Part shown: one piece after another, positions 51,803 through 60,735 of the stretch
Position numbering within the stretch: position 1 is the stretch's first letter
How the letters are laid out: the number at the start of each line of letters is the position of its first letter
Source of the DNA: Flavobacteriales bacterium
Lineage (GTDB): Bacteria > Bacteroidota > Bacteroidia > Flavobacteriales_F > PHOS-HE28
Assembly: GCA_016788635.1 (NCBI GenBank)
Contig: JAEUSU010000012.1
Span: forward strand, 1 to 64,000
DNA length: 64,000 nucleotides
Direction: 5' to 3'
Notes under the pieces: generated by a model
Database searches by the model: none
What the model saw: only the letters and a program-made list of their open reading frames with translations
What the model was told of the DNA's origin: nothing
Translations under genes and position numbers: made by a program

Positions 51803-52303
51803 ATGTACGCCATTGTTGAGATCGCCGGTCAGCAGTTCAAGGTGACGAAAGACCAGAAGCTGAAAGTGCACCGCCTGGAAGCCGAGGAAGGCAAGGTGGT
51901 GGAACTGGACCGCGTGCTGCTCGTGAGCAACGGCGGCACGGTGAGCGTGGGCACCCCCACGGTAGATGGCGCCCGCGTGGCCGCGCAGGTGATGGCCCAC
52001 AGCAAGGGCGACAAGGTCCTGGTCTTCCATAAGAAGCGCCGCAAGGGCTACAAGAAGCTCAACGGCCACCGCCAATACCTCACCGAACTGCAGGTGCTGG
52101 CGATCCTGGGCAAGGGCGAGAAGGCCCCCGCCCCCATCACCAAGCGTGCACCCAAGCCGAAGGCGGAAGCCGCCGAGGCTGCCCCGAAAAAAGCGGCCGT
52201 GAAGAAAGCCGCCCCCAAGAAGGAAGCCGCCCCGAAAAAGGCTGCTGCCAAGAAGGCCCCTGCCAAGAAAGCCGCGCCCAAGAAAGGCGGCACCAAAAAA
52301 TAA
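51803..52303 (+). CDS. rplU: 50S ribosomal protein L21 with long Lys/Ala-rich tail
   Basis: 166 residues. The first ~105 are ordinary L21 ([40 protein letters not shown]). The last ~55 are a basic low-complexity tail of PKKAA-like units ([20 protein letters not shown]), similar to histone-H1-like tails. Such tails are common in G+C-rich Bacteroidota ribosomal proteins. rpmA follows 57 nt downstream, the standard order. Confidence 0.95.
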   Translation: MYAIVEIAGQQFKVTKDQKLKVHRLEAEEGKVVELDRVLLVSNGGTVSVGTPTVDGARVAAQVMAHSKGDKVLVFHKKRRKGYKKLNGHRQYLTELQVLAILGKGEKAPAPITKRAPKPKAEAAEAAPKKAAVKKAAPKKEAAPKKAAAKKAPAKKAAPKKGGTKK

Positions 52304-52360
52304 CCTGAACACGATCCCCAGCGCAACGGGCCTGGCCCTGCGCAACAACCCCCAGCAGCC

Positions 52361-52627
52361 ATGGCACACAAGAAAGGTGAAGGCTCCACACAGAACGGCC
52401 GCGAATCGCACAGCAAACGACTGGGCGTGAAGATCTACGGCGGCAGCAAGGCCGTTGCCGGCAACATCCTCGTGCGCCAGCGCGGTACCAAGCATTTCCC
52501 CGGCAAGAACGTGGGCATCGGCGTGGACCACACGCTCTACGCCCTCGTGGACGGCACCGTGGAGTTCAAGCGCAAGCGCGACGACAAGAGCTACGTGAGT
52601 GTGATCCCTACTGAGAGCAAGAACTGA
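52361..52627 (+). CDS. rpmA: 50S ribosomal protein L27
   Basis: 88 residues, typical length. The N-terminus [20 protein letters not shown], then [20 protein letters not shown] and [19 protein letters not shown], are canonical. It helps position tRNA at the peptidyl transferase centre. A strong intrinsic terminator follows 26 nt later. Confidence 0.97.
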   Translation: MAHKKGEGSTQNGRESHSKRLGVKIYGGSKAVAGNILVRQRGTKHFPGKNVGIGVDHTLYALVDGTVEFKRKRDDKSYVSVIPTESKN

Positions 52628-52653
52628 CCAGATCCCCTATCCCTTCCCGGACA

Positions 52654-52685
52654 GACCCCGCCCCCTGTGGCGGGGTCTTTTCTTT
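52654..52685 (+). terminator. rplU-rpmA intrinsic terminator
   Basis: A nine-pair stem (GACCCCGCC / GGCGGGGTC) with a six-base loop, followed by TTTTCTTT. Confidence 0.92.
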
Positions 52686-52711
52686 CCCACCAGCGCCCCA
52701 TGCCGTTCGGC

Positions 52712-52719
52712 TAACTTCG
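52712..52719 (+). promoter_or_regulatory. serS operon promoter (-7 element TAACTTCG)
   Basis: A TAnnTTCG box 20 nt before the serS ATG, downstream of the rpmA terminator. Confidence 0.5.
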
Positions 52720-52739
52720 CGCTCCACTTTCCCCAACCA

Positions 52740-54020
52740 ATGCTGGAACTGCCTTACCTGCGTGCTGAACGGGCCGACGCCGAACAACGCCTGAGCAAAC
52801 GGAATATCGATGCCAAGTCCTTGGTGGACAAGGCCCTGGCTTTGGACGAAGAGCGCCGCTCCTCCCAGAACGACCTGGATGGTCAGCAGGCCGAGCTGAA
52901 CAACCTGAGCCGCTCCATTGGCGAGCTCATGAAGGCCGGCAGGAAGGAAGAAGCGGAGGCTGCCCGTGCCCGCACCAGCGATCTCAAGGCCACCATCCAG
53001 CAGTTGCGTGATCGCATGGACGCCGCTGACCAAGGCCTACACGAGCACCTCTGCACCATCCCCAACGCACCGCTGCCCGTAGTCCCCAATGGCCGCAGTG
53101 CCGATGACAATACTGTGGTGACACAGGAAGGCGCCCTGCCCGAATTGCCTGCCGATGCCAAACCCCACTGGGAGCTCGGCGAGGCCTATGGCCTGCTCCA
53201 CATGGACCTGGGCGTGAAGCTCACGGGGGCAGGATTCCCCGTGTACAGCGGTGCCGGGGCCAAGCTCCAGCGGGCGCTCATCAGCTTCTTTCTGGACCGT
53301 GCCATCGAGGCGGGCTACCGCGAGATCATCCCACCCCACCTGGTGAACGAGGATTCCGCCTTTGGCACGGGCCAGCTGCCGGACAAGGAAGGCCAGATGT
53401 ACACGTTCGAGGAGGAGGGCAAGCGCCTGTTCCTGATCCCCACGGCAGAAGTGCCCATCACCAACCTGTACCGCGACATGATCCTGGAACAGGACCAGTT
53501 GCCGATCAAGATGGTGGGTTACACGCCCTGCTTCCGCCGCGAGGCAGGCAGCTACGGCAAGGATGTGCGCGGCCTGAACCGTGTGCACCAGTTCGACAAG
53601 GTGGAGATCGTGCGCATTGAACACCCGGACCGCAGCCCGGCCGCTCTCGAGGAGATGGTGGAACACGTGAAAGGCCTGCTCCGGGCCCTGGAATTGCCTT
53701 TCCGCCAGTTGCTGCTCTGCGGCGGCGACATGGGCTTCAGCAGTGCCATGACCTATGACATGGAGGTATATGCCGGAGCACAGAAGCGTTGGCTGGAGGT
53801 GAGTTCCATCAGCACCTTCACCACCTACCAAAGCAACCGCCTGAAGCTGCGCTACCGCGCCGAGGACAAGAAGCCCCGCCTCGCCCACACGCTGAATGGC
53901 AGCGCACTTGCGCTTGCCCGCATTGTGGCCGCGTTGCTGGAGAACAACCAGACACCGGAAGGAATCCGTGTACCGGTGGCCCTGCGTCCGTATACCGGAT
54001 TTGAAATGATCCGCTCATGA
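52740..54020 (+). CDS. serS: Seryl-tRNA synthetase
   Basis: 426 residues. The N-terminal long coiled-coil arm (residues ~27-105) reaches for the tRNA-Ser variable arm. Class II motif 2 is seen as TPCFRREAGSYGKDVRGLNR, and motif 3 near the C-terminus as LNGSALALARIVAALLENNQ. The N-terminus (MLELPYLRAERADAEQRLSK) is the normal family start. It opens a run of eight genes with very small gaps or overlaps; the next gene begins within the serS stop codon (ATGA). Confidence 0.97.
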   Translation: MLELPYLRAERADAEQRLSKRNIDAKSLVDKALALDEERRSSQNDLDGQQAELNNLSRSIGELMKAGRKEEAEAARARTSDLKATIQQLRDRMDAADQGLHEHLCTIPNAPLPVVPNGRSADDNTVVTQEGALPELPADAKPHWELGEAYGLLHMDLGVKLTGAGFPVYSGAGAKLQRALISFFLDRAIEAGYREIIPPHLVNEDSAFGTGQLPDKEGQMYTFEEEGKRLFLIPTAEVPITNLYRDMILEQDQLPIKMVGYTPCFRREAGSYGKDVRGLNRVHQFDKVEIVRIEHPDRSPAALEEMVEHVKGLLRALELPFRQLLLCGGDMGFSSAMTYDMEVYAGAQKRWLEVSSISTFTTYQSNRLKLRYRAEDKKPRLAHTLNGSALALARIVAALLENNQTPEGIRVPVALRPYTGFEMIRS

Positions 54021-54538
54021 AGCTCTTCGCCACATCGGTGCCCGTCGTGGTTACCCTGCTTGCCGCCTGCGGGCGTCCAGCCGATGCCGGCCGGCTGGCC
54101 ACGATCGATTCCCTGATCACTGTCACGGACAGCCTCACCCTGCTGGTGAACGCGATCGACCTGACCGCGTACCGCAGGATGGACTCCATGCACCGCGCTG
54201 AAACACCCACGATCGAAGCCCAACTGGCGGATACCACCCTGGACCGCGAGGTGCTGGTGCACATGGGCAACTACCACCGCGCCATGGACCGATCCCTGGG
54301 CCGCGTGATGAAGAACACCGAGAAGATCCGCAAGGAACTGGCATACACGCGGGACCAGCTCGGTGCGCTCCGGCACGACGCCGCCAAAGGCCTGCTCCCC
54401 GAGGTCCCTGAACAGACCTATATGGAACAGGAACGGCTTGCGGTACGGCAATTGTCCAACGGTGTGGACGTACTGGTGACCAGTGCCGCGACCGCACGTC
54501 GTGAATGGGACAACTATCACGTGCCGCCAGAACCTTGA
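54017..54538 (+). CDS. Putative lipoprotein of unknown function
   Basis: 173 residues. The N-terminus ends in a lipobox (VVTLLAACGRP, Cys18). The mature part is mostly helical with a likely coiled coil (GRVMKNTEKIRKELAYTRDQ) and no known motif. The start is fused to the serS stop (ATGA), and the TPR gene follows after 5 nt, so the three genes are translationally linked. A role at the inner face of the outer membrane is inferred from the lipobox only. Confidence 0.8.
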   Translation: MKLFATSVPVVVTLLAACGRPADAGRLATIDSLITVTDSLTLLVNAIDLTAYRRMDSMHRAETPTIEAQLADTTLDREVLVHMGNYHRAMDRSLGRVMKNTEKIRKELAYTRDQLGALRHDAAKGLLPEVPEQTYMEQERLAVRQLSNGVDVLVTSAATARREWDNYHVPPEP

Positions 54539-54543
54539 ACTCC

Positions 54544-56391
54544 ATGCGCTACGCACTGCTCCTCCTATGGCTCCTGCCCACCCTGGCGCAGGCCCAGCCG
54601 CCCATGGACGAGCAGCTCGCCGCACAATACTTCCAGCAGGGTGATTTCGAACGGGCCGCGCTCTACTATGAAAAGCTGTATAAGAAACAGCCCAGTGCCT
54701 ACTACTACGAGCAGTTGTACAAGTGCTATGTGCCTCTGCTGCGCTATGATGAGGCGGAAAAGCTGGTGAAGGACCAGATGCGCCGCGGCGATGACCCGCG
54801 CTACCCCATTGACCTGGGCAGCTTGTACAAGCTGATGAACGAACCCGCCAAGGCGCAACAGCAATACGACAAGGCCCTGAAAAGCCTCACCGGCGATCAG
54901 GCCCGTGTGCGGCAGACAGCCAACGCCTTCACCCGCCACAACGAACTGGACCTGGCCCTGGAGACCTACGAGCGCGGGCAGAAGCTCATGCGCGACGGCA
55001 CCAACTTCCAGTATGAGATCGCCAACCTGCGCGCCGCCAAAGGGGATGTTCCCGGTATGGTGCGCGCCTATATGGACCTGTTGGAGACCAACGAGAGCTA
55101 TATCCAGGCCGTGCAGAACGGCCTTGCGCGCAGCATCGACTTCAGCGTGAAGGACGAACGCAGTGAGACCCTGCGTCTGGAACTCCTGCGCCGTATCCAG
55201 CGCACCCCGGACAAGATCATCTTTCAGGAACTGCTCATCTGGATGTACATCCAGCAAAAGGACCTCACCGGTGCCCTCGTGCAGAGCAAAGCCCTGGACA
55301 AACGCATGGGTGAAGGCGGACAGCGTTTGATGGAACTGGCCACCATCGCGCTGGCCAACAACGACCCTGGCACCGCCACCAAGTGCTATGAGTACGTGGT
55401 GGGGCTGGGCCTCTCACCCAACCTGCTGCAGGCGCGCATGGGCCTGCTGAAGGCCCGCTTCACCGAACTCGCCAACACACCCGAGCCACCCCGCGAGGCC
55501 CTGTTGGACCTGGACCAGCGCTACCACACCGCCTGGAACGACCTCGGCCGCTCCAGGGACATGGTGGGACTGTTGCGCGACTGGGCCGCCCTCCGGGCCT
55601 ACTACCTCAACGATGCCGATGGTGCCATCGATCTGCTGCAGGAGGCGATCGACCTGCCCGGACTGGACAACCGCTTGAAGAACGCCATCAAGCTGGACCT
55701 CGGAGATGTGTACATCCTTGCTGGTGACGTCTGGGAAGCCTCACTGCTCTATTCACAGGTGGACCTGGACATGAAGCACGATGTGCTTGGCCATGAGGCG
55801 CGCCTGCGCAACGCCAAGGTCTCCTTCTACGCCGGCGACCTGCTCTGGTCCAAGGCGCAACTGGATGTCCTGAAGGCTTCCACCAGCAAGCTCATCGCCA
55901 ACGATGCCATGGAGCTTTCGCTGCTCATCACCGACAACCTCGGCGCAGATAGCAACAGCGTACCCCTCGGCCTTTTCGGCCAGGCGCAATTGCTCACCCT
56001 TCAACATGAATACGACGGTGCGCTCCGGCTGCTGGACAGCCTGTACCGTGCGTATCCCATGCACAGCCTGGGCGATGATGTGCTCTACCAGCGCTACCGC
56101 ATCGCCTATTCGCGCCACCGCTACGCTGAGGCCGCCACCTACTTGGAGAAGGTGATCGAACTCTACCCGAATGACATCCTCGTGGACAACGCACTGTACG
56201 ATCTGGGACGCTTGTACCAGGACAAGCTGAACGATAAGGAGAAGGCACGCGGCTATTTCGAGAAGCTGCTCTTCGAGCAGAGCGGCAGCATCTTCGTTCC
56301 CGAGGCACGCGAACGCTTCCGCTTCCTCCGCGGCGACCTGGACCGGGAACTCACGCCGGAGGAGAAGTTCCTCTTCCAGAACAAGCCATGA
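54544..56391 (+). CDS. Exported tetratricopeptide repeat protein
   Basis: About 615 residues from MRYALLLLWLLPTLAQAQPP, a signal peptide. Many TPR/SEL-like helical pairs follow (QYFQQGDFERAALYYEKLYK, YCYEYVVG-like segments, YAEAATYLEKVIELYPNDIL, ALYDLGRLYQDKLNDKEKAR). It is probably a periplasmic scaffold. The last gene-end bases overlap the DUF4286 start by 4 nt. In Bacteroidota this gene is often found next to the same lipoprotein and rsmA, but its job is not established. Confidence 0.87.
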   Translation: MRYALLLLWLLPTLAQAQPPMDEQLAAQYFQQGDFERAALYYEKLYKKQPSAYYYEQLYKCYVPLLRYDEAEKLVKDQMRRGDDPRYPIDLGSLYKLMNEPAKAQQQYDKALKSLTGDQARVRQTANAFTRHNELDLALETYERGQKLMRDGTNFQYEIANLRAAKGDVPGMVRAYMDLLETNESYIQAVQNGLARSIDFSVKDERSETLRLELLRRIQRTPDKIIFQELLIWMYIQQKDLTGALVQSKALDKRMGEGGQRLMELATIALANNDPGTATKCYEYVVGLGLSPNLLQARMGLLKARFTELANTPEPPREALLDLDQRYHTAWNDLGRSRDMVGLLRDWAALRAYYLNDADGAIDLLQEAIDLPGLDNRLKNAIKLDLGDVYILAGDVWEASLLYSQVDLDMKHDVLGHEARLRNAKVSFYAGDLLWSKAQLDVLKASTSKLIANDAMELSLLITDNLGADSNSVPLGLFGQAQLLTLQHEYDGALRLLDSLYRAYPMHSLGDDVLYQRYRIAYSRHRYAEAATYLEKVIELYPNDILVDNALYDLGRLYQDKLNDKEKARGYFEKLLFEQSGSIFVPEARERFRFLRGDLDRELTPEEKFLFQNKP

Positions 56392-56696
56392 TCCTGTACA
56401 ACGTCACCGTGAGCGTGGATCCCGATGCGCGGGAAGCCTGGGTGGAATGGATGCGCTCCACCCACATCCCTGAGGTGATGGCCACGGGCCTCTTCCTGGA
56501 GCACCGCTTCTACCGCGTGCTCAGCGAGGATCCCCACGAGGTGACCTATGCTGTGCAATACCTCTGCGCGGACCGCGACACCTACGAACGCTATCGCGCG
56601 GATCATGCCCCACGCCTGCAGGCGGCCACCGCCCGCCAGTTCGGTGACCGCATTTCCGCGTTCCGCACCCTGCTGGAAGCCGTGGCACCGGCATGA
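56388..56696 (+). CDS. DUF4286 family protein
   Basis: 102 residues with a ferredoxin-like alpha-beta pattern. The string MILYNVTVSVDPDAREAWVE is the family opening, followed by WMRSTHIPEVMATGLFLEHR. No active-site motif is recognised. It overlaps the genes on both sides by 4 nt (ATGA junctions), so it is strictly co-translated with rsmA. Confidence 0.9.
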   Translation: MILYNVTVSVDPDAREAWVEWMRSTHIPEVMATGLFLEHRFYRVLSEDPHEVTYAVQYLCADRDTYERYRADHAPRLQAATARQFGDRISAFRTLLEAVAPA

Positions 56697-57472
56697 GCCA
56701 CGTCCGCCCCAAGAAGCATTTCGGCCAGCACTTCCTGAAGGAGGACCCCATCGCGCGCCGCATCGTGGAGGCGCTGACCCGCCACGGCGGCTACCGCCAC
56801 GTCATTGAGGTGGGGCCGGGCACCGGAGCGCTCACGAAACACCTCTTGGAACAGCCGGGCCTTGCGCTCACCTGCGTGGAACTGGATGCCGAAGCGGCCG
56901 CACACCTCCGGCACACCTGGCCCATGCTGCGGCTGGTTGAAGGTGACCTGCTGAAACTGGATCTGAGCTCCCTGACCGACGGCGAACCCTTCGCACTGGT
57001 GGGCAATTTCCCGTACAACATCAGCACGGAGATCGTCTTTCATGTGCTGGCGCACCGCGACCATTGCACCGAGGTGGTGGGCATGTTCCAGAAGGAAGTG
57101 GCGGACCGGCTGGCCGCTCCCCCGGGCAGCCGCACCTATGGTGTGACCAGCGTGCTCACACAGGCCTGGTACACGGTGGACCGCCTCTTCCACGTGGAAC
57201 CCGGATCCTTCATCCCTCCGCCCAAGGTGCGCAGCAGCGTCATCCGCATGCTGCGCAATTCCACCGATAAGCTGCCGTGCGATGAGGATACCTTCCGCCG
57301 CGTGGTGAAGGCCGCCTTTAACCAGCGCCGCAAAACGCTGCATAACGCACTGAAGGGCTTTCCCGGCCTGGATGCCGTTCCCGCACCCTATGCCAGGCTG
57401 CGTGCAGAGGCCTTGTCCGTTCAGGACTTCATAGTCATTGCGCAGGCGGTGCGGCCGGGGCCGGTGGCCTAA
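56693..57472 (+). CDS. rsmA: 16S rRNA (adenine(1518)-N6/adenine(1519)-N6)-dimethyltransferase
   Basis: 259 residues. SAM-binding motif I is IEVGPGTGALTKHLLE, the catalytic NxxY-type motif is VGNFPYNISTEIVFHVL, and the C-terminal RRKTLHNAL is typical KsgA. It dimethylates two adenosines in helix 45. Its TAA stop overlaps the -7 box of mgtE. Confidence 0.96.
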   Translation: MSHVRPKKHFGQHFLKEDPIARRIVEALTRHGGYRHVIEVGPGTGALTKHLLEQPGLALTCVELDAEAAAHLRHTWPMLRLVEGDLLKLDLSSLTDGEPFALVGNFPYNISTEIVFHVLAHRDHCTEVVGMFQKEVADRLAAPPGSRTYGVTSVLTQAWYTVDRLFHVEPGSFIPPPKVRSSVIRMLRNSTDKLPCDEDTFRRVVKAAFNQRRKTLHNALKGFPGLDAVPAPYARLRAEALSVQDFIVIAQAVRPGPVA

Positions 57473-57477
57473 ATTCG
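57470..57477 (+). promoter_or_regulatory. mgtE promoter (-7 element TAAATTCG)
   Basis: A TAnnTTCG box that begins with the rsmA stop codon and lies 30 nt before the mgtE ATG. Confidence 0.45.
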
Positions 57478-57482
57478 CGCGG

Positions 57483-57497
57483 CCCGCCCCAGGCGGG
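57483..57497 (+). promoter_or_regulatory. Hairpin in the mgtE leader
   Basis: A six-pair stem CCCGCC / GGCGGG with a three-base loop lies between the -7 box and the mgtE start. It is too small to be one of the known magnesium riboswitches; it may mark the end of the rsmA transcript or affect mgtE translation. Confidence 0.35.
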
Positions 57498-57507
57498 AAA
57501 CTGCGCC

Positions 57508-58902
57508 ATGGCCTTCGACGTCACCAAACCCTTGCTGGACCGCATCCGCGAAGGGCTGGAGAACGGCCGGCTGGAGGCCATCGTGGAGGACCTCAAGGAC
57601 CTGCACCCGGCCGATATAGCGGAGGTACTGGACCAATTGCGCCCGACCGAGGCCAGCAGCCTCTATGATGCGCTCGATCCCGAGCTCGCTGCAGAAGCAC
57701 TGCTGCAACTGCCCGAGGACCGCCGTGAGGAGATCCTCAACACGTTCACCGGCAAGGAGATCGCCGAGGAGGTGATCGACCAGCTCGATTCCGACGATGC
57801 GGCGGACGTGATCGCCGACCTGCCGGAGGAAGTTCAGGAGGAGGTGCTCGCCAACATCGAGGATGCCGGGCAGCGCGAGGAGATCACCGAGCTGCTCACC
57901 TATGACGAGCACAGCGCCGGTGGCCTCATGGCCAAGGAACTGGTGAAGGTGAACGTGGACGGCAGCATGCGCGATTGTGTGAAACAGCTGCGCGCGCATG
58001 CCGACGAGATCGACAACGTCTACGTCATCTACGTCATCGATCAGCACGAGCGGCTGATGGGCCTGGTGCCCTTGAAAAAACTGCTGACCACCTCGCTGTT
58101 CAAGCCCGTCAAGGAGGTGTATGAGCCGGACTTCATCAGCATCCGGGCCGATGAGGATGCCGAGGTGGCCGCCAAGCTCATGGAGAAGTACGACCTGGTG
58201 GTGCTGCCGGTGATCGACGGGCGCGGGCGCCTGCTCGGGCGCATCACCATTGACGATGTGGTGGACGTGATCCGCGAGGAGGAGACCGAGGACGTGCAGA
58301 AGATGGCCGGTATGGAAGCCTTGGAGGATTCCTACATGAGCAGTTCCTGGCTGGAGATCGTGAAGAAGCGCGTGGGCTGGCTCATCATCCTCTTCATCGG
58401 CGAAAGCTTCACGGCCACCGCCATGAGCTTCTTCGAGGACCAGATCGCGAAGGCCGTGGTGCTTGCGCTGTTCGTCCCGCTCATTATTTCATCCGGTGGC
58501 AACACTGGCTCGCAAGCATCCACCCTCATCATCCGCGCCCTGGCCCTGGGCGATGTGAACATGCGCGAGTGGTGGAAGGTCTTCCGACGCGAGGCCACCG
58601 TGGGGCTTACCCTGGGCCTGGTGCTCGGCATCATCGGCTTCCTGCGCGTGGCAGTCTGGAGCCACTTTGTGGACATTTACGGCGACCAGTGGCTTCAGGT
58701 GGGACTGGCCGTGGGGCTCTCCCTGGTGGGCGTGGTGCTCTGGGGCAACCTCATCGGATCGCTTTTCCCATTGGTGCTGAAACGGCTGGGTCGCGACCCT
58801 GCGGTCTCCTCGGCCCCCTTCGTGGCCACGGTGGTGGATGTCACCGGTCTGCTCATCTATTTCTCCATCGCCTCCTTCTTCATGGCGGGCATCCTCCTGT
58901 GA
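57508..58902 (+). CDS. mgtE: Magnesium transporter MgtE
   Basis: 464 residues in the standard order: helical N domain (~1-125; LHPADIAEVLDQLRPTEASS, LPEEVQEEVLANIEDAGQRE), two CBS domains (~130-265; YVIYVIDQHERLMGLVPLKK, VVLPVIDGRGRLLGRITIDD), a long plug helix and five membrane helices (PLIISSGGNTGSQASTLIIR is the ion-pore signature). It admits Mg2+ and closes when cytoplasmic Mg2+ is high. Its stop overlaps the next start (GTGA). Confidence 0.96.
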   Translation: MAFDVTKPLLDRIREGLENGRLEAIVEDLKDLHPADIAEVLDQLRPTEASSLYDALDPELAAEALLQLPEDRREEILNTFTGKEIAEEVIDQLDSDDAADVIADLPEEVQEEVLANIEDAGQREEITELLTYDEHSAGGLMAKELVKVNVDGSMRDCVKQLRAHADEIDNVYVIYVIDQHERLMGLVPLKKLLTTSLFKPVKEVYEPDFISIRADEDAEVAAKLMEKYDLVVLPVIDGRGRLLGRITIDDVVDVIREEETEDVQKMAGMEALEDSYMSSSWLEIVKKRVGWLIILFIGESFTATAMSFFEDQIAKAVVLALFVPLIISSGGNTGSQASTLIIRALALGDVNMREWWKVFRREATVGLTLGLVLGIIGFLRVAVWSHFVDIYGDQWLQVGLAVGLSLVGVVLWGNLIGSLFPLVLKRLGRDPAVSSAPFVATVVDVTGLLIYFSIASFFMAGILL

Positions 58903-59846
58903 ACATCGCCTTTCTCGACACGGCGCATCCCCTGCTGGCCGAGCGGCTCACCGCTGCCGGCCATGTCTGCACCATGCATCATGATGTGGACATTGATCGC
59001 CTTGCCACCACATTGGCCGGTGCCGAGGGCCTGGTGGTGCGCAGCCGTACGGTGGATGCCACACTGATGGACCACCTGGCCAACCTGCGCTTCGTGGGAC
59101 GCGTGGGATCCGGTCTGGAGAACATCGATACAGGATATTGTCTTCGCCGCGGCATTCAGGTACTCAATTCCCCGGAAGGGAACCGCGATGGCGTGGGCGA
59201 GACCTGCGTGATGTTGGTGCTGGCGCTGATGAAGGCCCTGGTACGGACCAACGCCCAGGTGCACCAGGGGCTCTGGCTGCGCGAAGAGAACCGCGGCACC
59301 GACCTGCGCGGCAGGACCGTGGGCATCATCGGCTATGGAAACATGGGCAGTGCCTTTGCCGACAAGCTGCGCGGCTTCGGGGTGCGCGTGCTGGCCCATG
59401 ACAAGTACCGCAGTGGTTTCGAGCGCGCCGGTGTGCAGGAGTGCGATCTGGAACGCGTGCTACGGGAGAGCGATGTCATCAGCCTGCACCTGCCGCTGAC
59501 GGCCGAAACACACCACTTTGCGGACCGCGACTTCTTCCTGCGGCTGGGCCGTCCCATCTGGTTCCTGAACACCTCGCGCGGCCCCGTGGTGCACACCGCT
59601 GCATTGCTCGATGCCATCGATCACGGGCGCGTGATCGCCGCCGGGCTGGACGTGCTGGAGTTCGAACGCGCGGACCTGTCCGGGCTGGACCCCACGCTGG
59701 AACCCACCACACAACAACGCCTGCTGGCCCATGACCGCGTGCTGCTCACACCACACATCGCAGGCGTCACTTTCGAGGGGCGCATCCGCATGGCCGGGGT
59801 GCTGGCTGAAAAGATCCTAACGGCATTCCCCGGCACCCGTGCATGA
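58899..59846 (+). CDS. D-isomer-specific 2-hydroxyacid dehydrogenase family protein
   Basis: 315 residues with a GTG start that overlaps the mgtE stop codon. The Rossmann motif is VGIIGYGNMGSAFADKL, followed by the family strings VISLHLPLTAETHH and FLNTSRGPVVHTAALLDAI; the catalytic His is in LLTPHIAGVTFEGR. It resembles 3-phosphoglycerate dehydrogenase without an ACT domain. Substrate uncertain. The next gene starts 8 nt before its end. Confidence 0.88.
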   Translation: MNIAFLDTAHPLLAERLTAAGHVCTMHHDVDIDRLATTLAGAEGLVVRSRTVDATLMDHLANLRFVGRVGSGLENIDTGYCLRRGIQVLNSPEGNRDGVGETCVMLVLALMKALVRTNAQVHQGLWLREENRGTDLRGRTVGIIGYGNMGSAFADKLRGFGVRVLAHDKYRSGFERAGVQECDLERVLRESDVISLHLPLTAETHHFADRDFFLRLGRPIWFLNTSRGPVVHTAALLDAIDHGRVIAAGLDVLEFERADLSGLDPTLEPTTQQRLLAHDRVLLTPHIAGVTFEGRIRMAGVLAEKILTAFPGTRA

Positions 59847-60735
59847 GCTGCGCTACCTTGCCTTCGTGGTGCTGTTCGCCAGCGCCTGCCAACCTTTGCC
59901 TCCTGTGAGACCCGAAGTGCATGGCCACCGCGGCTGCCGCGGATCGATGCCGGAGAACACCGTTCCCGCCTTCCTTCACGCGGCTGAACTCGGTTGCGAT
60001 TGGCTGGAACTGGATGTGGTGCTCACCGGCGATGGCCAGGTGCTCGTGAGCCATGAGCCGTGGATGAGCGCACGCATCTGCCTCACCCCGGCCGGTGATA
60101 GCCTCACACAGGAGCAGGGACGCGCACTGAACATATACCGCATGTCATTGGCTGAGGCTCAAGCCTTCGATTGCGGATCGCGGCCACACCCCGATTTCCC
60201 GGAGCAGCACCTGCAGCGCCATCACAAGCCCACCCTGCGGGAGGTGGTGGAAGCCGTGGAAGAACACATCCTCATGAACGGCCTTTCCCCGGTGAGCTAC
60301 AACATCGAGATCAAGAGCCGGCCAGAATGGTACGGGGTCTACCAGCCCCAGCCGGGGGAAATGACGCGCACGGTGCTCAACGAGATCGATGCGCTGGGCA
60401 TCTCCGAGCGCTGCCTCTTACAATCCTTCGACCCGGCCATTCTGGAGGCCGCGCATGTCCAGGACCCCAACCTTTTGCTGGCCCTGCTGGTGGAGAACGA
60501 GGATGGTCTGGAGAAGAACCTCGCGCGGCTCTCCTTCACCCCGCAAGTGTACAGCCCCTGGTTCCCGCTGGTGGATGCGCGCACGGCCAGGCGCCTTCGC
60601 GAGCTCGACATCAGCCTCGTGGTGTGGACGGTGAACGACCTTGCGGACATGCAGCGCATGGTGGGCCTCGGCGTGGACGGCATCATCAGCGACCACCCGG
60701 AGCGGGTGTTGGAGTTGCTGGATGCGCGTGACTGA
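59839..60735 (+). CDS. Glycerophosphodiester phosphodiesterase, lipoprotein form
   Basis: 298 residues from a GTG. The N-terminus has a lipobox-like VLFASACQPL. The GDPD catalytic motifs are HGHRGCRGSMPENTVPAF, WLELDVVLTGDGQVLVSHEP and the C-terminal VVWTVNDLADMQRMVGLGVD. It would release glycerol-3-phosphate from deacylated phospholipids outside the cytoplasm. It ends the serS run and is convergent with aspartate kinase. Confidence 0.92.
   Translation: MHELRYLAFVVLFASACQPLPPVRPEVHGHRGCRGSMPENTVPAFLHAAELGCDWLELDVVLTGDGQVLVSHEPWMSARICLTPAGDSLTQEQGRALNIYRMSLAEAQAFDCGSRPHPDFPEQHLQRHHKPTLREVVEAVEEHILMNGLSPVSYNIEIKSRPEWYGVYQPQPGEMTRTVLNEIDALGISERCLLQSFDPAILEAAHVQDPNLLLALLVENEDGLEKNLARLSFTPQVYSPWFPLVDARTARRLRELDISLVVWTVNDLADMQRMVGLGVDGIISDHPERVLELLDARD

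Noticed and set aside
57483..57497. Magnesium riboswitch (M-box) in the mgtE leader
   Set aside because: The leader is only ~30 nt, far shorter than an M-box aptamer, and has just one small hairpin.
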